A DNA stretch of 35,353 nt, taken from the NCBI GenBank assembly GCA_016292575.1, contig JAEDIH010000004.1, forward strand, positions 1-35,353, written 5' to 3'. The first letter of the stretch is position 1. Each line of letters starts with the position of its first letter. This document shows positions 23,488-32,300 of the stretch, piece by piece. This DNA comes from Clostridiaceae bacterium. Lineage in GTDB: Bacteria; Bacillota; Clostridia; Oscillospirales; Acutalibacteraceae. The notes below the pieces were generated by a model that did not search any database, was not told the DNA's origin, and was given only the letters and a program-made list of their open reading frames with translations. The translations under genes were made by a program, and so were the position numbers.

Positions 23488-24246
23488 TTACTTAGCTTTT
23501 GATGTTTCTGCCACCTTTTTTGCCATTTGTTCAAACTCGTCAGGTGTAAAGCTCTTTGTTGAAATTTTGTACTCCGTGTCTTTGAATGATTCAGCCAATG
23601 TTTCCGGCGTTGCGGAAACGTACTTGCCGTCTTTAAGCGTAAGCTTGCCCTGAATTACACCGGCGGTATAATACAGATTGTCGACTTTCATTTTCCTTGA
23701 AACGCCGTCTGTTAAGGGACACTTTTTAACGAAAAATATAACTTTGTCGCCGACAGACGCGGGGACATAGCCTTCGCAGTCAACATACATTCCGTTTTTG
23801 CTCTTTGCTCCGGGCTTGTTCATAAACTTTTCTGCCTGTTCGGAATTGAGATATCCGCCTCGTTCCAAAACACGAATGGTATCAGTATCAAAGCTTCCCT
23901 TAATCACCTTGTCGATTTTGACAGTACAGCAGGTATACACAACGCCAGCCAAAATCACTTCGGTGTTGGTTACCGTTCCGGCAACAGCCGAAAGGTCTTC
24001 GTCCAAAAGTTTTTCCTCCTCGTTTCGGTAAACCACGGCGAGGTCTATGCAAGAGGAAGCACGGTTAATGTTTGTATATGGATTTTCGGTGACGGCTTCT
24101 TCTGCGGATGTATTAGTCGATTCAGAAGTGTTAGTAGTTGTACTTGCAATGCTCTGTTTTGTTTCGTTCTTGTCAAAAAAAGCAACACAGCATACCGCGG
24201 CAGTGCAGACTGCGACGGCGCAAATTATTGAAATTAATCTTTTCAT
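23488..24246 (-). CDS. Secreted or membrane-anchored protein of unknown function
   Basis: A 252-residue protein with an N-terminal hydrophobic segment (residues 3-24) that acts as signal peptide or anchor. A Ser/Thr-rich linker (about 31-55, TTTNTSESTNTS) leads to a folded domain (about 60-230). The pattern DLAVVYRNEE..AVAGTVTNTEVI...YTCCTVKIDKVIKGSFDTDTIRVLERGG resembles extracytoplasmic Firmicute domains of the "VVGTVT...KVEKVLKG" type, whose role is unknown to me. The start at ATG 24246 is preferred because AAGGAG is nine bases upstream; an ATG at 24252 is too close to it. It is the last gene of the AT-rich cluster, 28 bases after the metalloprotease. Confidence 0.75.
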   Translation of the reverse strand: MKRLISIICAVAVCTAAVCCVAFFDKNETKQSIASTTTNTSESTNTSAEEAVTENPYTNINRASSCIDLAVVYRNEEEKLLDEDLSAVAGTVTNTEVILAGVVYTCCTVKIDKVIKGSFDTDTIRVLERGGYLNSEQAEKFMNKPGAKSKNGMYVDCEGYVPASVGDKVIFFVKKCPLTDGVSRKMKVDNLYYTAGVIQGKLTLKDGKYVSATPETLAESFKDTEYKISTKSFTPDEFEQMAKKVAETSKAK

Positions 24247-24274
24247 AAACATTTACTCCTTATACATTATTTAC

Positions 24275-24886
24275 TTATGGATACATTGCATTAATTCCGT
24301 TGCAATCATCTTTTGCAGGTCCTTGAACGCTGGTCTTTCTTGTTGTTGCCTGAGCCATTATGGTACTTGGTTTGCTGTTGTTTTCATTAAGACCAAACAC
24401 ATGACCCATTTCGTGAGCAGTTGTACTTTCCAATGTATGACCGCTTGATGATCTCAAAGTGGTTGCCGAAAAATTATTTGTATATAGATAAATTTTGCAC
24501 CAAGTCCAATTTACGTATATTGGATTAATTTTAGAGGTATTGTCATGCGCTGTTCCATAGAAAAAAGTTTCACCTAAAGCGCCTTCTGTATTGTTGTAAA
24601 TATAAATATCCATCACTGAATTAGTTTTAGAGGCAACCGGCTGAAACCAAATCTTCGTTGTCACTCCGGGTGTACTTGCTGTATGATTCCATGAATACAT
24701 CGCGGCATTAATGGTAGAAGTATAGTTCTGTGCTCCGTTTGATAACCAATAATATCTTGTGTTGTTACCGGAATTTCCAACGCCGCCTACAAGTCTTTTA
24801 CCGATAATAACGTATGCATTTGCCGAAACCGCGCAAACGCTAATCAAAACTACTGCAAGTATTATATTCATTAATTTTTTAATCAT
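24275..24886 (-). CDS. Secreted matrixin-like zinc metalloprotease
   Basis: A 203-residue secreted protein with a signal peptide (cleavage likely after AVSANA, residue 24). The zinc site TTAHEMGHVFGLNE has catalytic Glu159 between ligands His158 and His162. A Met-turn STIM ends at Met177, as in metzincins. The third ligand position of HExxHxxGxxH is Glu168 instead of His, a departure that could change metal binding. The upstream domain, with AMYSWNHTAST and YGTAHDNTSKINPIYVNW, is like other small bacterial matrixin-like proteases. AGGAGG overlaps the end of the upstream gene eight bases away, so the two are coupled. It may be an exported protease whose expression depends on the adjacent sigma factor. 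Confidence 0.82.
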   Translation of the reverse strand: MIKKLMNIILAVVLISVCAVSANAYVIIGKRLVGGVGNSGNNTRYYWLSNGAQNYTSTINAAMYSWNHTASTPGVTTKIWFQPVASKTNSVMDIYIYNNTEGALGETFFYGTAHDNTSKINPIYVNWTWCKIYLYTNNFSATTLRSSSGHTLESTTAHEMGHVFGLNENNSKPSTIMAQATTRKTSVQGPAKDDCNGINAMYP

Positions 24887-24894
24887 AAATCCTC

Positions 24895-25599
24895 CTATTT
24901 TAAATCTTTAAAAAATTCCCTCACTTGTGAAAGTGAAACCGGCAGTCGGAAAGTGTAATAATTTCCGCCGGCTTTATAAACTGCAATGTATCCACCGCCC
25001 GATTCAAAAAATTCTACTGTTACACCGGAAAGCTCGAACGAATCAACTTCCTTTTCATTAGCCGTTCGGCGGCTTTTTTCGACTGTCAAACTGCATTCCT
25101 TTCCTTTGTAGTCAAAAAGCACCTTAATAACCTTTGCGTTTTGATAAATGTCACCGTAGCTATTCAAAGATGTTTCGGCTTCTTCTGTCTTTATAGAAAT
25201 CACCTTACAATCATTTGTTAGCATTGCCGAGGGCAGATGTATCGAACTACAGCCGTTTTCTTCAAGGGCTGAATAAATTTCTTGATTGGTCAGACCTATA
25301 TCGGGCTTTTGAACGGTAAATCGGATTGAAAGAGTGATTGCAAGCACAGCGGCAACAGCGGCAGCAGTAATCCACTTGCGCCGTCTGTTTTTCTTCACCT
25401 GAACATTGGTACCGACTCCTTTCTGCGTATCATTTTTGAGTCTGTTAATGGCATCAAGGCAGTTTTCGATAAGCTCGGTGTCCATTTCTTCCTCGGACTT
25501 TGAAAGTTCCTCGTCAATGATTTCGGAAAGCTCCGCTTCGGTGAGAGTATCCTCAGCGCCATGCGAAAAAAGCTTCAAATAATCCTTATCCTTAACCAT
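24895..25599 (-). CDS. Single-pass membrane protein in anti-sigma position
   Basis: A 234-residue protein with an acidic cytoplasmic N-terminus (about 1-68), a basic stretch KKNRRRK, one transmembrane helix (about 76-95), and an external domain of about 140 residues. This is the layout of many anti-sigma factors, and the gene lies directly behind a sigma-factor gene. I recognise no named domain, and no zinc-binding anti-sigma motif is visible. The start is placed at ATG 25599 (MVKDKDYLKL), eight bases after GGAGG. Upstream in-frame ATGs at 25614 and 25605 overlap or crowd that site. The role is inferred from layout only. Confidence 0.7.
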   Translation of the reverse strand: MVKDKDYLKLFSHGAEDTLTEAELSEIIDEELSKSEEEMDTELIENCLDAINRLKNDTQKGVGTNVQVKKNRRRKWITAAAVAAVLAITLSIRFTVQKPDIGLTNQEIYSALEENGCSSIHLPSAMLTNDCKVISIKTEEAETSLNSYGDIYQNAKVIKVLFDYKGKECSLTVEKSRRTANEKEVDSFELSGVTVEFFESGGGYIAVYKAGGNYYTFRLPVSLSQVREFFKDLK

Positions 25600-25669
25600 T
25601 ATCATGTCCTCCATCTATATAGTCTCTAAAAATCCAAAACGTTCCATAAAAATGCTGCACAAAAACAAG

Positions 25670-26224
25670 CTAATATTTTTGGTTGTTTTTTACATAGGTT
25701 CTTACATATTCTTTAGCCTTGTTTTTCAACCGGAATACTCTCTTCCTAATATTTGATTCTGTCGTTCCGTGTCTTAAAGCAATTTCCTTTGCTTTAAGTC
25801 TAAGGACAAACCGCTCGCTAAACAGTTCCTTTTCCTCCGGTGTAAGGCTTTCTAAAAAGCTGTCCTTTGCAGAAAGAAGTTCATCATCATTAAATTCCGG
25901 TTCCCCGTCAAACAATGTTTTGCTGTCAGCAATAGATTCAGCGATCTTGTCGGTCAGCGAAACCGTGTTTTCGGTTTCCCTTTTTCCCTCTTTATAAATA
26001 TCATTGATTTTGTTGCCTGCAACCCTTGTCAGCCACGCCTTTGGGCAGCGTATTGTTTCTCCGCTGTCCAAAGCCACCAAAAGGTCAAGAAAAACATCCT
26101 GAACGCAATCATTGACCTTATCCGGTACACTTTGAAGCTTAAATTTGCAAAGCTTTATTATATAAGGCTCATTCTCTTTCCAGAGTTCTTCTGCCAAGCA
26201 CCTTGTTTCCTCTTTCGTTTCCAT
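25670..26224 (-). CDS. Sigma-70 family (ECF-like) RNA polymerase sigma factor
   Basis: A 184-residue protein with two sigma regions. Region 2 covers about residues 12-80 (VNDCVQDVFLDLLVALDSG and AWLTRVAGNKINDIYK). Region 4 covers about 122-178 (LTPEEKELFSERFVLRLKAKEIALRHGTTESNIRKRVFRLKNKAKEY), a helix-turn-helix. A linker rich in acidic residues joins them. Regions 1 and 3 are absent, as in ECF factors. AAGGGG stands seven bases before ATG 26224. It heads the cluster, followed after 70 bases by the anti-sigma-like gene. Which promoters it reads is not visible. Confidence 0.88.
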   Translation of the reverse strand: METKEETRCLAEELWKENEPYIIKLCKFKLQSVPDKVNDCVQDVFLDLLVALDSGETIRCPKAWLTRVAGNKINDIYKEGKRETENTVSLTDKIAESIADSKTLFDGEPEFNDDELLSAKDSFLESLTPEEKELFSERFVLRLKAKEIALRHGTTESNIRKRVFRLKNKAKEYVRTYVKNNQKY

Positions 26225-26258
26225 ACGTTTTCCCCTTAATAAGGTAATTGTCGAAAAT

Positions 26259-26288
26259 AATATATCACACCTAATTATTCAAAGTCAA
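26259..26288 (-). promoter_or_regulatory. Sigma-A-like promoter of the sigma-factor cluster
   Basis: On the minus strand TTGACT (26283-26288), 18 bases, TATATT (26259-26264). Expected start near 26252, with a short leader to ATG 26224. The housekeeping-type sequence suggests basal expression of the sigma gene rather than self-activation. Confidence 0.6.
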
Positions 26289-26299
26289 ATAAAATTAAA

Positions 26300-26334
26300 C
26301 CGCCGACCGTACCGTTACAGGTACCGATCGGCGG
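26300..26334 (-). terminator. Terminator hairpin after the Big2 protein gene
   Basis: CCGCCGA.CG.TACC (26300-26313) pairs with GGTACCGATCGGCGG (26320-26334) with small irregularities. On the minus strand it is followed by TTTAATTTTATTT, on the plus strand by CTTTTT. It lies about 20 bases after the stop codon of the giant gene and before the sigma-factor promoter. Confidence 0.75.
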
Positions 26335-26352
26335 CTTTTTATATGTACATTT

Positions 26353-29300
26353 TTACTTCACCGTAACGCGGCAGGTGTCAACAAACGAGCCGTCGGCGGT
26401 AACTGCGCTGATGATTGCAGTTCCCTTGCCCTTCGGTGTAACAACGCCTCCGGAGACAACGGCAACCTTTGCGTCGCTTGTTTTCCAGGTGACGGTCTGA
26501 TTGCTTGCGCCCGCCGGAAGAACCTCATAGTTCAGTTTAACTGCCTTTGAAGTGGTGGTGAGCGAAAGAGTCTCCTCCTTGATGTTTATTCCGGTAACCT
26601 TGCGGTTAACCGTTATGGCGCAGGAGGCGCTGACAGCCGTGTTCGTCTTGCTCTTAACGGTGATTGTTGCCGTGCCCTTTGCAACCGCGGTAACAACGCC
26701 GTTCTGGTCAACCGTGGCAACCTTTGTGTTGCTGCTTGACCAAACAAGTTCCTTTGACGTTACCGTTGTCGGCTCCATTGCAACGGAAAGGGTCAGCTTT
26801 GCGCCCTCGTTGATTGTCTTTGCGGTCGGCGTAACGGTGAGCTTTGTCGGGCTCTGAATAACGGTTACGCGACAAATTCCGACAACGCCGTCCATGGTCT
26901 TTGCCGAGATTGTTGCGGTGCCGACGCTCTTTGCGGTAACAACGCCGTTTGCGGCAACAACGGCAACCTTTGTGTCGCTCGAGGTATAGGTGAGAGTCTT
27001 GAAGCTTGTTTCGGCGGGAAGAACTGTTGATTTGAGAGTCAGACTCTTTGTGTTTTCAATAGTATATGCGTCCTTTTCAAACTTCACGCTTTCCGCGTGC
27101 TTGCTTACCGTGACGGTACATTTTGCCGAAACTCCGTCCGAGGATTTGACGGTGATGACCGCAGTTCCGGCTTTGACAGCCTTTACCGTTCCGTTCGCAA
27201 CAGAAGCAACCAGCGCATTGCTGCTTACCCAGGTGACGGTCTTGTTTGTCGCCGTTGCCGGAAGCACCTCGGCGGTGAGGGTTGCGCTCTCCCCTGCTTC
27301 AAGGGCAAGGGTGGTTTTGCTCAGCTTGATACCCGTTGCTTTCTGCTTAACAGTGAGCTTAAAGGACTTGCTTGCGCGGCCGCACTGCGAGGAAACCGTT
27401 ATGGTACATTCGCCTGCGCCGACTCCGGTAACTACTCCGGTTGAGCTGACTGAGGCAACCTTAGCGTTTGATGTTTTGAATACCGCGTTCTTATACGTTG
27501 CGGTTGTCGGAGCAATCTGAGCCTTGAGGGTAAATTTTTCGCCTGCAAAAACGGTGCTCTTTACACCCGTGAGGGTAATACCTGTTGCCGGAACAACAAC
27601 GTCTACACTAAGCTTTGCAGTAGCCGCCGAACCCTTTGCACTGACGGTAATGTCCGCCTTGCCGACTGCAACGGCTCTGATGTTTCCGTTGACGTCAACA
27701 ACGGCTGCCTTTTCGTTTGAAGATTTCCAGACAAGAGCAGTTGAATCTGCATCCGCCGGAGTAACGGTAACATTGGGCTTCAGACTTTCACCAACGGCAA
27801 GATACGCCTTTGCGGTTGAAAGAACGATTTTTTCAACAGGTACGCTTACCGTCACCTTGCACACGGCGGTAAGATTGCCGTCCTGCGTGCGCGCGGTGAT
27901 ATCGGCGCTGCCCTTAGAAACGGCAGTTACAACACCCTTTTCGCTGACCGAGGCAACAGCCGGATTTGAGGAAGTCCAAAGCACGGTTTTGTTCGTTGCG
28001 TTTGCAGGAGATACAACAGCCGAAAGCACGGCGGTTTTTCCTCTGAAAAGCGAAACCGAGCTGCTGCTGAAAGCTACCGAGGTAACATGCTGAATTACCG
28101 TTACCTCGCAGGAGGACTTAACGCGCCCATTTTCAACCGACGCGGTAATAACCGCCTTGCCGCCCTTGAGAGCCTTGACAACACCGTTAGAATCAACCGT
28201 TGCAACGCTCTTGTCCGAGCTTTCCCAAGTGATTGTCCTGTATGCTGCATCCTCGGGCGAAACAGTGCCGGAAAGCGTTACTGTGGCACCGATTTCAAGC
28301 GAGGTAGAATTCTTGTTGAGCGAGATGAGCTTTGCGCCCCTGTATACGGTAACCGGAACCGACGCGGTGAAGCCGCCCTCCTGGGTTTTAACAGTGAGAA
28401 CCGCCTTGCCGACCGAAACGCCGGTGATAACGCCGTTTGCGTCAACGGTGAATACCGAATTATCGCCGGAAGTCCAGATAAGCTTTTTATTGCCTGCATT
28501 TTCCGGAAGAACCTTTGCAAAAACAGTAGTTTTGGCAGTGTCCGCAACGCTTACGGCGGATACCGGGAAAGTAACTCCCGTAACGGGAACCGAAACATTG
28601 ACGGTGCATTTTGCGGTCTTTTTGCCCTCGGCGGTGGTTGCGGTGATTACCGCCTGTCCTCCGGAAACGGCCTTAATTACGCCTGCGGCGGAAACGGTTG
28701 CAACTTTCGTATTTGAGCTTGTCCAGATAACTTTTTTGTTTGAAGCGTTTGCAGGAAGAACGGTGGCTATGAGCGTACCCGTCTGGCCTGCTTTGAGGTT
28801 TATTGCGCTTACGTTGAGTTCAACAGATTTTGTGTGTCTGAGAACATTGACGGTGCAGACTGCTTTCTTTCCGCCGTCAACAGCCTTTGCCGTAATGGTC
28901 GCCGTACCGACCGAAACAGCCTTTACAACACCGTCCTTGCTGACCGTGGCAACCTTGGTGTTTGAAGAGCTCCACTTGACAGCCTTGTTCAATGCGCTCT
29001 TCGGAAGAACGGTTGCCTTGAGCGTTCTTGACGCACCCTCATAAACCGAAAGCGAGGAAGCGGAAAGCAAAACCTTTGACGGCGCCTGAATAACCGTGAC
29101 GGTGCAGGAGGCCTTGATGCCGTTCACCGTTTTTGCGGTGATAGTGACCTTTCCGCCCTTGACGCCCGTTACAACGCCTTTTGAATTGACTGTTGCAATC
29201 TTTCTGTTTGAGGAGCTCCATGTGAGCGATTTTTCGGTGGTGTCTGCCGGAAGAATGGTGTAGCCTATCCTGACGCTCTTGTCAGACTTCACGGTGTAGC

Positions 29301-32300
29301 TGTCCTTTTTGAGTCTGAGCGAGGAGGGGTAAACCTCAACAGAAACGGTGCAGCTGTCCTTGAAGGAGCCGTCCTTTGTTTTAACGGTAATTTCCGCTTC
29401 GCCGGCTTTCTTTGCGGTAACAACGCCCTTTGAGTTGACCGAGGCTACCTTTGAGTTGCTCGAACGCCAGGTAACGCTCTTGTCAGACGCGCCGGAGGGA
29501 CGCACCTTCGCCTTGAGAACCGCCTCCTTGCCCGGAGTGAGCGTGATTTCATCGCGGTTCAGGGAAACTCCGGTAACTCTTATTACAACTTTGACCGTGC
29601 AGACGGATGTGAAGCCGCCGTCAACGGTGGTAACGGTTATCTTTGCCTCGCCCTTGCCGACAGCCCTGACTTCGCCGTCCTGAGTTACTGTGGCAACCTT
29701 TTTGTTGCTTGTGCTCCATTTGACGTTGGGGTTCGTCGGGTTACTCGGCTTAATGGTATAGTTGAGATCGAAGCTTTCGCCCGGCTCAACGGTTTTCTTC
29801 AAAATGTCAAGCTTGATTCCGGTTACCGAACGGACAACGTTCACGCGGCAGGTGCATTTGAAAGAGCCGTCCTTTGTTGTTGCCGTAATAACGGCGTAAC
29901 CGAGCTTCTTTGCGGTAACCTTTCCGGTGGAGGAAACGTCCGCAACGTCATAGTTGCTCGACTTCCACGTTACCGCCTTGTTTGTTGCCGTCTTCGGGCT
30001 GACAACAGCCGAAAGCGCGGCGGTCTTGCCGATTCCGAGCGTCATTGAGCTGCGGCTCATCTTAACGCTCTTGACGGGCATTGTCACCTTTACGCTGCAC
30101 GTTGCCTTGACTCTGCCGTCCGGGGTCTTTGCCGTTATTTTTACAGTGCCTGCGGCAACACCGTTGACAACGCCGCTTGAACTTACGGTTGCAATCTTCT
30201 TATTGCTCGAGGACCATGTAATCTTTTTGTTTGTTGCGTTCGCCGGGGCAATGGTGTACTGAAGCTTTGTTTTCACTCCGGCTTTTACGGTGAACGTCTT
30301 TTGGGCAAAGGTTATCTTTGTAATCTTCTGGGTAACCGTCACACGGAAAGAGGCCGAAGCGTTTCCGTCGCCCGATGTGGCTGTAATGATTGCGGTGCCG
30401 GCCGAAACCGCCTTAACGGTTCCGTTCCTGTCGCCCTTTGAGGTAACAGCGGCAACGTTTTTGTTTGAAGACGACCACTTGATTGTTTGGTTCGAGGCGT
30501 TGCTCGGCTTGATTTTTGCCTCAACGACCTTTGAAACGCCCGAATCAAGGGTGAGCGAGGAAAGATTGAGTGTTACGTCCGTTGCAAGCTGAACAACCTC
30601 AACAATGCAGTTTGCCTTGAATTTGCCCTCATGCGAGGTGGCGGTGATTATGGTTGTTCCAATCTTTTTGCCGGTAACCTGACCGGAGGCGGAAACCGTT
30701 GCAACGCTTTCGTCCTTTGAGGACCATGTGTACTCGCGGTCGTCAGCCGTTTCGGGAAGAACGGTTGCGGTAACTATGGTCCTTGCACCCTTGGCGACGG
30801 TAATTTTCCTGCTGTTTATTTTAATGCCCGTTACGGCGGTGTACACGGTTATGTTGCAGTATGCGGTTTTTCCGCCCTCGACCGTGGTGCAGATAATGGT
30901 TGTTGTTCCGGCAGTGCGGCCTGTAACAACGCCGTATGCATTGACCGTTGCAACGGCAGGATTTGAGGATTCCCACTTAACGTTTTTGTTCTGCGCGTCC
31001 GCCGGAACAATGTTCGCCTTGAGCGTATAGGACATTCCTATCTTTATCCTTGCGGAAACGGAGTTGAGCGTTACGCCCGTAACGGTCTGGGAAACAACAA
31101 CGGTACACTTTGCTTCATAGTTTCCGTCCTGCGTGCTTGCGGTTATTACGGCAGTTCCGTTTGCAATGCCTCTGACAACGCCGTTCTGATCAACAGTAGC
31201 TATTGAGGGCGCGTTGGATTTCCAGATTACCGTCTTGTTGCTTGCGTTCGTCGGTGAAACGGTTGCGTCAAGCACATAGACCTGATTTTTGTTGACGGTA
31301 ATGCTCTTTTCATTAAGTCTTATTCCGGTAACGCTGATTTTATCGGAAACAACAACGGTACACTGCGCCTTGTAGCCGCCGTCAACCGTCTTTACGGTAA
31401 TGATGGCCGTTCCGTTTTCAACGCCGGTAACAACGCCCGCGCTGCTTACAACGGCAATGCTCTGATTGCTGCTTTCCCATGTTACAGCCTTGTTTGTTGC
31501 TGTTGAAGGAGTGACCGACGCCTTGAGGGTATATTTCTGGGTTTTATATATTTCGATAGCATCCGGCTCAACCGTAACTCCGGACGCCTTTTGTGTAACC
31601 GTGAGGTCGCACGAGGCTGTATAAGCCTTGTAGCCGGTTGTTGCGGTGATTTTGCACTTTCCGCCCGCAACCGCGGTAACAATTCCGTTTGAGTCAACAA
31701 CGGCAACCTTTTCGTCGCTTGACTTCCAGCTTACGGTTCTGAGTGTCGCACTCGTCGGCAGCACCGTTGCGGTAAGACCGAACGAGGAGCCAGCTTCAAC
31801 CGTTTTTGTCTGTGGCGAAACCGCAACCGCCGTTTCCGGAATGACAACGCTTACTTCGCAAACATCGCTGAAGCCGCCGTTCACGCTTGTGCAAATAACC
31901 GAGGCTGTTCCGACCTTTTTGCCGGTGAGCGTTCCGTCCGAGGCAACGTCAACAACCGAGGTGTCGTTTGATCTCCATGTAACGTTTTTGTTGCTTGCAT
32001 ATTCCGGAGAAATCTTCACCGAAAGCTTTTTGGTCTCATTAACACCGACAACAGCACTTGCGGGAATGTCAATTCCCGTAACGTCCGCCGTAACGGTAAC
32101 TGTGCAGACATTGAAGATTCCCGAGCCGTCAAGGGCAAGAGCCTTGATTGTTGTAACTCCGGGGTAAAGTCCCTTGACAACGCCGTTCTGATCAACAGTT
32201 GCAACCTTGGTGTTTCCGCTTGACCACGAAACATCGTCATAGTACGAACCGGAGGCGGTAACAACAGTCGCCTTGAGCGCCGCCGCCTGCGAAACCTTGA

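Noticed and set aside
25600..25646. ECF-type promoter (GGAAC) before the anti-sigma-like gene
   Set aside because: A GGAAC is present at 25641-25645 on the minus strand, but the -10 region (GACTAT after 16 bases) does not fit well and the start would fall on the ribosome site.
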